Shown here piece after piece: positions 51,177 to 62,350 of a stretch of DNA of 64,000 nucleotides. The stretch's first letter is position 1, and every line of letters starts with the position of its first letter. This DNA comes from Mrakia gelida (Eukaryota > Basidiomycota > Tremellomycetes > Cystofilobasidiales > Mrakiaceae), in the NCBI GenBank assembly GCA_024345305.1, contig BRON01000017.1, positions 1-64,000 of the forward strand. The letters are read 5' to 3'. A program made the translations under genes and the position numbers. The notes under the pieces are model-generated. The model ran no database searches. It was given only the letters and a program-made list of their open reading frames with translations, and was not told where the DNA came from.

Positions 51177-53814
51177 ATGGCTTCCTCCTCCTCCTCCACG
51201 GCTCAAAAGACGTTCGAGATCCTCAACGATGTTCAACCTCTAGATCCCGCGGACGAGATCTTCTTGTACGATGCTGAAAAGCAGAAGGAGCTCGTCAAAC
51301 AGGCTCCTTGGAAGACCGAGTGAGTGCTCCCCCTTCTCTTCCCTTACAGAGCTCTCCTCTCGCTCGTGGACCTCCGAAAGAGCTTTTGGACTGACTTTCT
51401 ACAACCTTTGGCTCCCTCTTTCAGTGTCAACTACTTTACGGAGGTGCGTTTCGCGTCTTGAACTTCGACAGAAGGGGAGAAGACAAGGGACGAGGTGGAA
51501 GGGGAGAGCTCGACCGTCTCCACCTCGACAAGACGAGCTCGAGGGTTCCTGTAGGGAGCTCGTCGTTCGACGTTCTCTGTCCGATATGGACCGCTATGGC
51601 CAGCGTCGCCAGCGGAGGTCCTCGAATGTAGAGAAGGGACGAAGGGACGGTGCTCTCGAGCTGAAGAGAAGGAAGGAGGAGCGACGTTGAGCTTGATCAT
51701 CTCCACCCTTTCGCCTTCTCGTCGTCCTCCTTCCCTCATCGTCTGACCTATCCCTCTTCTCGCTCACTACCAGGTCCGAATTTCAGCCATCGCTCTCATC
51801 AAAATGGTTAGTTCATCCTTCTTCCTCCCCATCTTTCAGCTCGCTCTCGATCTTCTCCTCCTTCTTGACCTCGACCTCGAACTCATCTCCTCCCTCCCTC
51901 CTCCCTCCCTCTTCTCCTCTTCCACCTCCTCGCCGACTTTCCTCTTGACCAGGTCATCCACGCTCGATCAGGAGGAGCTTACGAGATCATGGGTCTCATG
52001 CAAGGCAAAATCGTCAACCGAACCTTCTGCGTGATGGACTCGTTCGCGCTGCCGGTTCAGGGGACGGAGACGAGGGTCAACGCTCAGGAGGAGGCCAGTG
52101 GGTACATGATTCAGCACATGGAGGGGAGCAAGAATGTGAGTCGGTGCATTATCACGGCAGCAGTTGGATCGGTGAGGAGCTTCGATGAGCAAAGAGGAGA
52201 CAGGAGGAGCTGAGGTCGACGGCGAGCGAGTTGAGAACTGACGCGTTCGTTTGCCTTTCTCGACGTTGCTTGTTGTAGGTTGACAGGTTGGAGAACGTCG
52301 TTGGATGTACGTGCATCGCTCTCGGCTTCCCTTCCGACCCACCTCTCTCGTTGTGAAGTTCCTGACTTGCTCGTTTCCTCCTCCTCGCGTCTCGTCGTCG
52401 TTCAGGGTATCACTGTTCGTCCCTCTCCCCTCGTTCCCCTCTCTCGCGTCTTCATTGGAGCCGAACTTGACTGAGCTCGCTTCTTGCACGTTTGGGTCTA
52501 TCAGCTCATCCTGGGTACGGTTGCTGGCTCTCGGGAATCGACGTTTCGACCCAGACGGAGAACCAGAGATGGCAGGATCCTTTCCTCGCTATCGTCGTGA
52601 GTATCTCCTCTCTCTCTTTCCCTCTAGGCACCTGGTGGCAGTGCCCTCGTTGAGCCAAAGAGGACGTCGGAGAAGGAAGAATTCAACTCGGCCCTCGCAA
52701 CCTCTCGAACTAACCCGTCTCGTCCGTCTCCTCGTTCCTCATCAGATCGATCCCAACCGAACCATCTCCGCTGGAAAGGTCGACATCGGAGCTTTCAGGA
52801 CCTACCCTGAAGTGAGCGCCTCTTCTTATCCTCTTCTGCTCGTCTTCTTGAGCTTTGTCTGATCCGTCTTGATCTCGTTCGCGTCGACCAGGGCCACACT
52901 CCCTTTCAAACCTCGTCCTACCAATCCATCCCCGTCGACAAGATCGCCGACTTCGGAGCTCACGCGAATGAGTACTACCCTCTCAAAGTCTCAATCTTCA
53001 AGTCTTCGCTGGACGGACGACTACTCGAACTGCTTTGGGAGAAGTACTGGGTCAAGACGCTATCAACGAACTCGTTGGTCTCGGTGAGTTCTTCTTCCTT
53101 TCCTCTCCCTTCTTTACCCTCCCTGTTCTCTCTTCTCGATCAAGCGAACCACAAGCTTCAGACCTGTCCGTTTCTGCTCGTTCGTTCTGGTCGCTGACTC
53201 TCTCCTCGTTTCGTCTTTTTCATGCTCTCTCAGGGTCGACCCTACACCGTCTCGCAGCTCTCCGAACTCGCCGCCAAATTCAACCAGTCCGAAGGATCCA
53301 TCGCTCGACCTGCACCTCCGTCGAGCGGAGCGGTGAAGGGGAAGGACGGGTCAGCAGCGGCGGTCGACAAGGACGCGCCGGTCGTGTTGAGGGAGGAGCC
53401 TGAGGCGAGTGCTCTTGGGAAGGTCGTCAAGGATGCGTGAGCCCATCTCTGCTGCTGAGAGTCTCCTCGATGATAAATAGAGCTAAGAGGGCTGGGAGCT
53501 CGCAGGGAAATGGAACGAAACGACGTCCGCTGACTCCTCTTCCCTCCCTTTCGCTTTCTTCTCTCCCTCTCAGAGTCAAGATCGCCGCCGAATCGCAACA
53601 CGCCTTGATGTCTCAGGTTCTCAAAGATCAGCGTTCGTTCCACTCTTCCTTCTCGCCCTCGTGAACTTCATCGTGCTGTCACTGACTTTCCCTTCCCCTT
53701 CCCTCGCCTTCCGTTCGAACGCAGTCTTCAACCGACTCCGAACACACGACCACTCTCTCTGCGAAGTCAAGATTCCTCCATCGGCTCCTCCTACTGCTGC
53801 CTAATTGAAACTGA
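51177..53814 (+). CDS. CSN5: COP9 signalosome subunit 5 (JAB1/RRI1), JAMM deneddylase
   Basis: Around eleven short exons. The start [20 protein letters not shown] (51177) leads to [20 protein letters not shown] and [11 protein letters not shown], then [19 protein letters not shown] with the JAMM glutamate. Next come [20 protein letters not shown], then [16 protein letters not shown], the zinc-binding HxHx10D motif (52.4-52.53 kb), [15 protein letters not shown] and [20 protein letters not shown]. Later exons have [34 protein letters not shown] and [15 protein letters not shown], ending SAPPTAA (stop 53812-53814). CSN5 removes Nedd8 from cullins in SCF-type ligases as part of the COP9 signalosome in the nucleus. 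The [14 protein letters not shown] context separates it from proteasome Rpn11. All catalytic residues are present. Confidence 0.97.
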
Positions 53815-54231
53815 AGGGGTTGACAACGAGAGACGACGAGAGACGAGGCGGGACGAGGATGTGGTGACTTCTTTAGCTCTTTTGAAGATTTACGTTCTTT
53901 CTTTCTTAGCTTCAGTCGTCCAGCAAGCTTCTTGTACTCGCCGGAGAGAAGCACCCCTGTCGGGCGGAGCGAGTCGCAACGTCGAGAGCAGATGCGTCGC
54001 GGTCTCGAGCTCGAGAAAACCGAACGCTCACGCCCCACTCCCTCTCGCTCTCGTAAACTGACTCCATCCCCGCCCGTCTTCTACTATCTCCGACTCTCCT
54101 CTCGTACACAGCTTCCTTTCCCTCTCGTTACTTCCCCACGTGTGGCTCCCAACCTCACCCTCGACGAGACCGACTGGCCGTGCTTCCCTCCTTCTGACTC
54201 TCACCGTCTCCTTCCCCCCAGCAGCTCTCGC
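53815..54231. other. Intergenic region CSN5-UGT relic
   Basis: About 415 bp without a recognisable gene. The last 130 bp are pyrimidine-rich (ctctcctctcgtac, ctccttctgactctcacc) in front of the UGT relic start. Confidence 0.4.
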
Positions 54232-56072
54232 CATGTCTACTCCTCCATCTCATTTCGTCTTCGAGTCCTCAGCTTGTGAGTATCCTCTCTCCCCTTCGAA
54301 TCTCGTCGAGACGCATCGAGCTCGTCCGAACCGTTCATGCGACGAGGGCTGACCTCTCCCCTCTTCCTTCCTTTCCATTTCGTCCTTCTCCTTCCAGGGT
54401 GGGGGAACTCTCGACCTCTCATCGCTCTCGCTCTCAACGTCCTCGCTCATCACGACGACATCCACGTTACCTGGGTTCTCTCGAAGAACGAAACTCACGT
54501 CAAGCGAACGCTCGCGGAGATCAAGCGATTCAGGTTCGATGAGGAGAGGTTGGAGAGGTTTCATACTTTGACGGTCGAGGGAATAGATTCAAACGAGTGC
54601 GCCTCTTCCTTTTCGATTGGCTGGTGTCGGAAGGGAGGAGATGAAGAGTTCAAGGAGAGCATCGTACTGAACGACGCGTCTTCTTCGTTCCTCCTCTTCA
54701 GCGAGCTCAAGACGGACACCAACTTCCCAGTCATCTACAAGGCTCTCCTCCAGGTGAGTAAGCCCACCTCGATGTGTCCTTATGCCGAAGCTGATCACAT
54801 GGTTCCCATTCACTTCTCCTCCAGGGCGGACAAGTCTACGACAATCGAACAAAGAGCTCGAAATCCTCGCTTCCTCTTCCAACCGCCGTCGCTGGAGAAC
54901 ATTCCTCCTCCACTTGACCAACGCCCACAAAGTAACAGCAGAGTCCCAAGTGCTCGGGGACAACTCGAGGAAGATCTTCCTTCTCTCAGTCTGGTCGCCG
55001 TCTCTCTCGTTCGCGAGCGCGTGAGTTTTTCGTTCGTCTTCGTCGCGCTTTCTTTTGCGGGCTGACCCCCCTTCTTCGTTTCCCCTTTCCAGCGGCTTGT
55101 TCAAAGACTCTCATCTGGTCACCCACCTGGTCGCTGAGGGGCTCAAGATCTTGAAGACGGAGGGAAACAAAATGACCGAGGCGGAGGTTTGGACGGAGGT
55201 GAGTCGCGTCGCTACCTTCTCGCTCGAACAAGAGGGCAGTTACTGACCTTCGATTTGACGTTGCCAACCAGCTCGTGGCTCGGAACACGTCTCGAATACA
55301 GACGGATGAGAGGATCAGCATCTGTGAGTGAAGACGGTGACAGGAGAGTGGCCAACGAAGCATCATCGACGCTCAACTCTCCTCCTTTTTTGAGCAGTTT
55401 CCTACGAAGCCGAGCCTTCGGTCTGCGTTCGTGAGTCTGTCATTCACCTTCGCCCTTGATTCCCTCGGAACGAATCATACTGATTGCTCGATCTTGTCTT
55501 CTCAGCTACGCCGGGCTGGTCTCAGGTGAGACGACTTCTCGCGCCTCGCGTCGAAACGACGCTGACGCGATCTTGACTTCTCTGCCCTCGACAGCTAATC
55601 CCAGCGACCCTCGATCTTCATTTCAACGGTCCCCTCGACGGAATCATATACACCTCGACCAAGGATCTCGACCCTCTGTTCGAAAAACGAGCGCTGAAGA
55701 CGTACAAACGCGTCTGGATCGCTGGAGTCCAACTTCCCGAGGTCGGATGGTCGACGGATCTTGACGATCCTGGAGAGTTGACCGAGGAGAGGAACTCTGG
55801 AGAGGTGGAATCGTTCCTCGAGTCTGCACTTCAAGCCTACGGAGAACAGAGCGTTCTGTCCAACCACTCGAGGGGTCTTCGTCAAAGGAACTGCTGACGC
55901 CGTTCGCGGGGAGATGCTCGACGTTTTCGGACGAGTGAAGCTCCACGGGCCTGAGCTCGCTGGGATGAAGGAGAGACTCGCGGCGATGAAGGAGACGATG
56001 GTCCATAGCAAGGAGAAGGGGTTCAGCTTCGAGGCGATGATGGGGATTGGGAGGTTGAGGGTCTCGGACTAG
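54232..56072 (+). pseudogene. UDP-glycosyltransferase relic lacking the sugar-nucleotide region
   Basis: Exons give MSTPPSHFVFESSA, WWGNSRPLIALALNVLAHHD, HVTWVLSKNETHVKRTLAEI, ELKTDTNFPVIYKALLQ, KIFLLSVWSPSLSFASA, DSHLVTHLVAEGLKILKTEG, SYEAEPSVCV joined to PTPGWSQLIPATLDLHFNG, YTSTKDLDPLFEKRALKTYK and EVESFLESALQAYGEQSVL. This is the acceptor-binding half of a GT1 (GT-B) UDP-glycosyltransferase and the start of the strand that leads into its (V/I)SFGS motif. Immediately afterwards the frame changes and the text jumps to GVFVKGTADAVRGEMLDVF and the C-terminal helices ending GIGRLRVSD. The region with SFGS, the HxGWxS/E and DQ motifs (about 130 residues) is missing. A further frame change is needed near 54.85 kb. 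It is therefore not a working transferase as sequenced. Confidence 0.6.
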
Positions 56073-56223
56073 ATACGAAGATTCGTTTTTGACTCATCGC
56101 GTCTCTCGGCGCTCGGATGACCTATCTCGCTCGCCATATTCCTCGAGTCAGCTTCTCGAGTCAGAGAAGCACAAAAAGACCAGCCCGAACATCCGAGATG
56201 TACGAAAAGAAGAAAGCGAGAGA

Positions 56224-56830
56224 TCAAGAACGAAGAGAGGAGCGCGAGAAGAACCGAAAAGGAATGAAACAAAAGACTGCACACGGCGAGACGAAAACGA
56301 CGACGAGGTAGGATTCGGCATAGTGCTGACGGGTGGGATGAGGTAAGGCGATGTGAGAGATTTGATCTGCAAGCAGAAGAGAGCTTGTTAGTCGATGAAC
56401 GGACGGAAGAGGACGCGTCGAGGAGACGGAAGATTGGGTAACTCACGTTGAAATGGCGTGAGAAGCGAAGACGGAGACGATTCCAGTTTCGGATAGTCGA
56501 TCGACGAGCTGTCGATATTGACGGACGATGTCGTGCGTCAGTTCCGTCTTTAATGACGAAAGATTAATGACGAAAGAAGGAAGGGAAACGCGTCGACGAA
56601 CCTTGAGAGGTTGAGGAGGAGCTGAGGCGAGAGAGACGTAAAGGCGACGGGGTTGATGTGTACGGCGAGGAGATCTTCAGGAAGAAGAAGCGATGTTAGC
56701 GCTGACCTTGAAGAAGGGAGAGAAAAGGGACGAGGGAAGAAACTTAAGAGGGAAGGACGGAGCGACGAACCATGTAGCGACGGACGGATAGCGAGTCTGG
56801 AGTTTTCGAAGATGGAAAAAGCGAAAGTGT
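56224..56830 (-). other. Series of cryptic exon-like segments
   Basis: On the minus strand short open segments with plausible splice signals chain in consistent phase: FENSRLAIRPSLH, DLLAVHINPVAFTSLSPQLL, SSSIDYPKLESSPSSLLTPF and QISHIALPHPTRQHYAESYL, ending at a stop at 56224-56226. Introns between have gctaac, actgac and gactaac branch-like sites. This could be the 3' end of the F-box 2 gene (the next gene on this strand, stop now at 56910), a separate small gene, or chance. No family is recognised. Confidence 0.3.
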
Positions 56831-56909
56831 CAGAGAAGAAATTCGAGAGCGAGAAGAAAGGAGAAAAGTACGAACCAGGAGGAAGAAGTGAAGTCGAGTC
56901 GAGTCGAGA

Positions 56910-59086
56910 TCAGACGCGTCGAACGACGAAGTCGTCGAGGGTGAACTTGGGCTTGAAGTCGGCGGGCCGAGTGAAGATCCCACCTCCGTGAACCCAGCTC
57001 TCCACATCACCTTCAATCTCCCGCATCTGGCTATACGAGATGCAGCAGCAATCCTCAGCGAAGGTCGCTCAATCCTGATCCTCGACCAACACGACCTCCC
57101 CTCCTTCCCTTCTTCCCACGCTCCAAACGAACGAACCGACGTCGTCTCCGAGATAGTTGTCCTCAAAGACGTTCCATTCGAGGGCGCGTAACCTAGGCTG
57201 GCGTCGTGCGAGACTCCTGAAGGCGGAGAGGACGAGAGGAGGAATGATCTGGTGGGCAAAATTCCGAGGCAGCTCCTCGAGAGTTGAACTCGATCCAGGA
57301 CGTCGGTCCTTTCCTCGAGCATGCGATCGAGTTCGTCCGCCCACCCTTGCTCCTCTCCGTATGCTACAAAGTCCTCCGCTGACTGACGTCTCCAAGTCTC
57401 CATTGCACAATGGCAGGGTCGGCGATGATGATCCCACAGGACTCGCTCAGGACCGGAGATGATGAGGGTTTCCAGCTGGGGAAAGGATGGGACGTCGTTG
57501 AGGAGGGCGGCGAATCTTTCCATCGCGGTACTCATGTCGTCGCTTTCCGTGATCTGAGAAGTCAGGACAAGGGGAGATTGATCAGCTGGGTCGACAAATG
57601 AACGTCGAAGGAGCTCGAACTCACTGCTGGATACCTGTCACCTTCTCGCATCTCCAGAGTTCGCAAGGACGGGAACGAATCTCGCAAAGCGGAGAGTGCG
57701 TCTGGAGGAGTCAGAATCCGCTGCCTCTCGGTGTGAACCTCGAAGGAGACGAGGGATCGACGGCCTGAGGGGTCCGCGAGAGTGAGGGAGAGGTTGAACG
57801 AGTAGAGATATACGTCCTCGAGCCAAGCGGCGAGATAGTCCTGAGCGAGTCCTTCAAGCCCAGGAACTCGGGAAAGAGCCTTCCAAGGAACGAGGGCACT
57901 TTGAGGATACGTGTAGCGGATGTTGTAGAACTCGAGTCGAGTGACGGATGGGAAGGCGGCGAAGAAGGTGAGGAACCAAGAACCTGAATGAAGAATCTCG
58001 GGTCCTCGGCATCGCTTTGAATCTTCGACCCCAGTAGCGAGGACGTGACCGTTTCCGGGGAAAGTACGGAGGATGGCGACCCTGAGCGTCCGAAGTCCAG
58101 GGAGAGTCGAACCGAGGACGAGGCGATAGACGGACGCGTCCAATCCGAGGGTCTGAAGATCGAGCGTTTCGATCTGGAGTTGGAAGTATTCGAGGTAGGT
58201 GGAGAGTCGAATGAGGAAACCTTCGTAAGGTAGGGCGTTTGCATCGAGGGGATCGGCCATTGGTGCGAGAAGGACGGTCTCGACGACGAGGGGAGGACGA
58301 CCGAGGGTCTGCAGTCGGGGAAAGAAGCTGGGACGAAGATCGTTGTGGATTCTCCTCCAAGGTCCAAAGCGGAGGGTTTCGAGGGTCGGATAAGAGAGGA
58401 TGGAGAGTTGGAGTGTGTGGGAGAGGGAAATGGGATGGGTGCATTCGTTCATGTCGAGGATTCGAAGGGTTCGGAGGAGAGGGAGGGAGATGGCGAGTTT
58501 TGGAGATTCCGACGTCCAGACTGCGAGAGAGGGGACCTGCCTGAGTGTGAGCGTGATCTTGAGGGTCCTGTTGGAGGCACCAATGAGCGTAAATGATCAG
58601 AGACTGGGATGGACGAGGGATCCGGTGATCCTCGGGTTGTCGAGGCGGAGGAGAAGGAGGAGGAGGTTGAGCCTTCTCGGGAGAGACGGACAACTCACCT
58701 GACGAGGACTGCCAACTCTGGAGACTGAGCGATGCAGAAAATCTTGGCGAGGCCATCAAGACTTTGGACGAGGACGGTCTTGAAGAGCAGAGGGAGACAG
58801 ATCTGGAAGAGGAAGACGGCGGAAAGGTCAGGTCAGCTCGAGCTCACCTTCTTCCTTCCTTCCTTTGTATCAGGAGACGAGAGCCACTCACGGATCTGAA
58901 AGTCTTGGAACAAGCACTAGTTGACACAAGATCCCATTCAGGGAGGAGTTCGAAGATGTAGGCGAGGATTCCGTGAGGGAAACGAGGAAGGTCGAGGGGA
59001 GGGAAGGGGGAGGAGAAGCGAGGTCGAGTGCAGGAGGGGAGGACGATCCATCGCTCGAGGCTCTGCTGTTTCTGCTGGGGTGGCAT
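56910..59086 (-). pseudogene. F-box/LRR-like protein 2, decayed
   Basis: The start MPPQQKQQSLERWIVLPSC (59086) leads to the F-box LPRFPHGILAYIFELLPEWD with STSACSKTFRSV. The following exons give ICLPLLFKTVLVQSL, PSLAVWTSESPKLAISLPLL and a large leucine-rich exon with YPTLETLRFGPWRRI, FQLQIETLDLQTLGLD, FPSVTRLEFYNIRY and FPSLRTLEMREGDRY. The next exon starts with MSTAMERFAALLNDV and FPQLETLIISGPERVLWDHH. After DRMLEERTDVLD the frame changes (near 57295) to STLEELPRNFAHQIIPPLVL and LEWNVFEDNYLGDDVG. An in-frame TGA follows (57.07 kb) where tryptophan would fit (VEDQD-stop-ATFAED), and the series closes with WVHGGGIFTRPADFKPKF and a stop at 56910. Two lesions make a non-functional gene likely. 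Confidence 0.6.
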
Positions 59087-59289
59087 GGTTTCTGAGAAAA
59101 GAGATAGAGACAAGTCAGCGAGGTCCTAGATCGAGAGAGTAGGAAGCAAACTTACCTGATTCGCTCGTTTGAAGCTCTTCTTTTGATGGTGATGGCTCCA
59201 GGTCAACTTTCGACCTTCCCTCCTTCTCTCTTCCCTCAGACGGCCAGCCTCCATCTTTCATCTTCACTATCGCACTCCCACCTGCAGCC
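59087..59289. promoter_or_regulatory. Shared divergent promoter: F-box 2 / F-box 3
   Basis: About 200 bp between two F-box start codons pointing apart. It contains a ctcgatcta/tagatcgag-like palindromic stretch near 59128-59136. No TATA box is recognised. Confidence 0.4.
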
Positions 59290-60336
59290 ATGCCTCCTCC
59301 TCTCACTTTCATCTCCCTCCCCAACGACGTCCTCTACGAAATCCTCTCGCACCTCCTCCTCTCCCTCGTCTCTCCTGGACGAGCTTCCATCCTCCAAACG
59401 TGCTCGAAGCTCAACTTCATCGGCCTCCCCCTCCTCTACCGCGTCGTCAATCTCACAGGAATCTGCGCCTTGGATCTGGGAAGAGTGTGGGACATCTACT
59501 TTGGAGAAGATGGGCTGTTTGCGGAACGATTCCAAGGTGGAGAGGAGGAGGAGGAGGAAAGGGAGCGAGAGGTTGAGTTCGTGACTCGCAGGAAGGTCGA
59601 GGGAGCTTGGGTTCGACACCTTCTTCTCGGATCGGTCAGGTCAGGGAAGTTTCGAGTCAAGTGTAAGTTCATCGAACCCTCTGTCTACTCGTTCTGATCC
59701 GGTGGGCTCATCCTTTCCTTCCTTGGGGAAACAGACTCGCCCTCGTTCGTCGTCGGAACCCTCTGCCTCCCCAACTGCTCTACCCTCTCGCTCCAGAGCA
59801 GCTCTCCCTACGTCGACTTCGAACCCGCACTCACCCCTATCATCAGCCAACTGCCTATCCGTCACGTTCACCTCGTCCGACGGCCTGACGACTGGCAACG
59901 GGGAGGTTGCGAGCTTCACCATCCAGATCCTTACCAATGGCGGCTTGGACTCGACTCCTCTCCTTGGCCAGACCTTCGCTCTATCGAGTACACCGAGATC
60001 CTCCTGTACGAAGGCACAGCTCCTGGAGGGACTGCCATGAGTCACCAAGGTCTCGCGCTTCGAACCTGCCCCTTCCGCGAGCTCGTCCTTCGTCTGGATC
60101 CCCTCCGCTTCACGTCCGCGCCATGTCTCTACCACAACCTCTTCGAAATGCCCCATGACTCTTACCCTCGCGTCGAGAGGATCGAGATGCGAGTTGCGAT
60201 GGAGATTGAGGAGACCATCAGGAAGAAGAGGGAGGAGAGGTCCCGAACGGGGTTGACCGCGTTGGAGTTGAGGTTGGGTCCTCTCGTGGTGTTTGTTGAC
60301 GAGGATGGGACGGAGAGGAGGTTGGTGGAGGCCTAG
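59290..60336 (+). CDS. F-box protein 3
   Basis: Two exons. Exon 1 begins MPPPLTFISLPNDVLYEILS at 59290, a canonical F-box start (LPNDVLYEIL), with ILQTCSKLNFIGLPLLYRVV completing the three-helix Skp1-binding domain. An acidic run of glutamates and VEGAWVRHLLLGSVRSGKFR precede an intron (gtaagt, acceptor gaaacag, about 59661-59734). Exon 2 reads YSPSFVVGTLCLPNCSTLSL, PIISQLPIRHVHLVRRPDDW, TCPFRELVLRLDPLRFTSA and LTALELRLGPLVVF, ending RRLVEA and stop (60334-60336). The substrate is unknown; the C-terminal part is LRR-like only in spacing. No frame break is seen, in contrast with F-box genes 1 and 2. Confidence 0.75.
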
Positions 60337-60898
60337 GTTGTCTTTCGAGCTCGTCAGTATGATTATTTGCTTTCGCTGGTCGAGTTGTGGGTGTTTTGCG
60401 TGGGAAAGCAAGAACGCGACGCTTCTTCCTCACCTCCAACTCGCTTCCTTCCCCCATCCTCGTGTACTCGACTCCCCTCTTCGAGGCTCTTCTTCTCCCC
60501 TTTCCGTTTTCTCTCAGGTCTTCATCTTTCCTCGAGAAGGGACGGAGCCGAGCTGCGACGTCTCGGCGTCGCACTTGCCCCTGCTTTGATTTCGCACGCG
60601 TCGAGCGGACTTCCGTTCTCGCTCTCCTCGGGTCTCACTTCTTCATAGCATCCGAGAACAGGTAGATCCTTTCCGATGTGAAATGAGTTCTTCTTCCGTC
60701 GCCCCTATCGATCTCGAGCGAAATCTGACCTGTTGACCTTTCCTGCCCTGTTTTCGAACCTCGCGCGGTTTCGTTCCCTCGAACCACAACCAGAACCGAC
60801 TCCAGCTTCCACATCGCGATATACCCTGGTCATCCCTTCCCCCGAAGAAAAAACTTCTACCCTCCTTCCATATCCTCCTCCGATCTTCCTTCAACGAC
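60337..60898. other. Intergenic region
   Basis: About 560 bp without a recognisable gene, C/T-rich. It holds the promoter and leader of the small membrane protein that follows. Confidence 0.4.
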
Positions 60899-61873
60899 AT
60901 GTCGACCTCGACCTCCACACCTCCCTCTCGTCGACTCGTCGCCGCCACCCTCTGCATCTATCTTCTCGCCTTTTTCACCTGCCTTGGATTCGTCTCAGAG
61001 GATCTCGGTCTCGGACCCTCGTGGAGCTGGAGCTACAGTTGGAGCAAGGTCGAGGAGGAGAGCTCGAGGGTGGATTCGTTTGCGTCGGTCGGCAAACGTT
61101 CTGCTCAAACGACGGTTCAGGTTCCGTGAGTTCTCACTATCTTCTGAAGAGAGACTCAAATAGATGCCTTGAGGAAGAGATGGGGCAGAAGCGCTCTAAG
61201 ATGCGATATGGTTGTGAAGACAAGGGTGCTGAGGATCGCTCGAAGGTGGGTTGACCTTCTCCGCCCACTCGTCTCTTTCATCTCTTCCAGACCGGATCTC
61301 GTCCCATCCTGGAGGTCTCACAACCCCCAAGTAATCCAAACCATCGACCAACATCAGAACTGTACCTTGGAAGGCTGCTCGTAAGTCTCTTCGCTTCACC
61401 TCCTCGTCCTCGGTCGCGTCGTCTCGAGTTCCCCAAAGCTAACGTCCTCCTCTCGTCCTTCTCCAGTCCACTCCAAGAAGCCATTCTCCTCGTTCCCGGA
61501 TACCTCTCCTCATTCAACCCTCGTCTCTCATCCACGTAAGTCCCCCCTCCCTCTTTCCTCTTCCTCCTCCTCGCTTGTCGACGCGAACTCACCCTCCTTC
61601 CCGACGCGTTTTCTCCTCCCCAGCCTCCAAGCCCTCAACGACCTCCGAGCAGTCTACCTCTTCGACTCATCTCCTCCTCAACCTAAACATCGTCTTTCCT
61701 CACTTCTCCCAGGTCTTCTCCGAGCGAGAGTGGTCCGAACAGTTCGTCCATCTCCCCTGTTCCTCTTTTCTCGTTCCCACTTGCTCACTTCCCCCCCCCC
61801 CTTTTTTATCTCTATCTTCGCAGACCGATCTCCTCACCTGCTGGGACTCAACTACCCACTCTTTGTCATGTGA
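60899..61873 (+). CDS. Small single-pass membrane protein of unknown function
   Basis: Six exons can be joined. Exon 1 starts MSTSTSTPPSRRLVAATLCI with a hydrophobic span (LCIYLLAFFTCLGFV) right after basic residues, then WSWSYSWSKVEEESS and SAQTTVQVP. The next exons give RWGRSALRCDMVVKTRVLRI, PDLVPSWRSHNPQVIQTIDQ, HQNCTLEGCSPLQEAILLVP, LQALNDLRAVYLFDSSPPQP and SPHLLGLNYPLFVM before a stop at 61871-61873. The Arg-Arg/hydrophobic start suggests a signal anchor with a luminal C-terminus. The two cysteines (CTLEGC) could be disulphide bonded. I do not recognise a family. Exon 2 acceptor and exon 5 donor were chosen for frame consistency and are the weakest joints. Confidence 0.5.
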
Positions 61874-62350
61874 TCCTCCAGGAACTTCGATCTCGATCTT
61901 CTTTCCCCCTGCTATCCCCTACGTCGCGTACTCTTCCAGCTCGTTGTTTTGCCTTCACGTCTCGTTACCGTTTTCGTTCGTTTCACTCGCTCCTTACCTT
62001 GTCACCGTTTGTGCGAGGGTGCCTTTGTTTCTTCTTCGTTCGTCTGAAACCTTTTGAGCTCTGAAATGATCGTTCGGTGCTTCGCGAAAACGAAAGAGCG
62101 AGACGCGTTGCTCGCGCTTCTGGCGCTTTCTCACAGACGAACGAGAAGGAACCACAAACCAAACCAAAACAAGCATGCAAACTCAACTAAACTCAACTAA
62201 CTCGATTCAAAAACAAAAGATACTGTACTGAAAAGCAAATCGTCCCTCCCTCTCTTCTTCCCCTCTGTCCTCCACCCGCCCTCCCACCCACTAACCCTTC
62301 CCAACCCTTCCCTCTCACCAACGTCCCAACCCATAGCTCAAACCCAAAAA
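61874..62350. other. Convergent 3' flanks
   Basis: About 475 bp between the stop codons of two convergent genes. T-rich plus-strand sequence around 61900-62050 is followed by aaac/caaa-rich sequence near 62150-62215, as expected for 3' ends on opposite strands. No gene is seen. Confidence 0.4.

Noticed and set aside
51177..53814. Proteasome subunit Rpn11 instead of CSN5
   Set aside because: The JAMM context [14 protein letters not shown] plus [11 protein letters not shown] and the long C-terminal half are CSN5-type; Rpn11 has HSHPGFGCWLSGVD and a different tail.
59641..60411. Minus-strand frame of about 250 codons opposite F-box gene 3
   Set aside because: Antisense of a coding exon with no motif or splice signals of its own.
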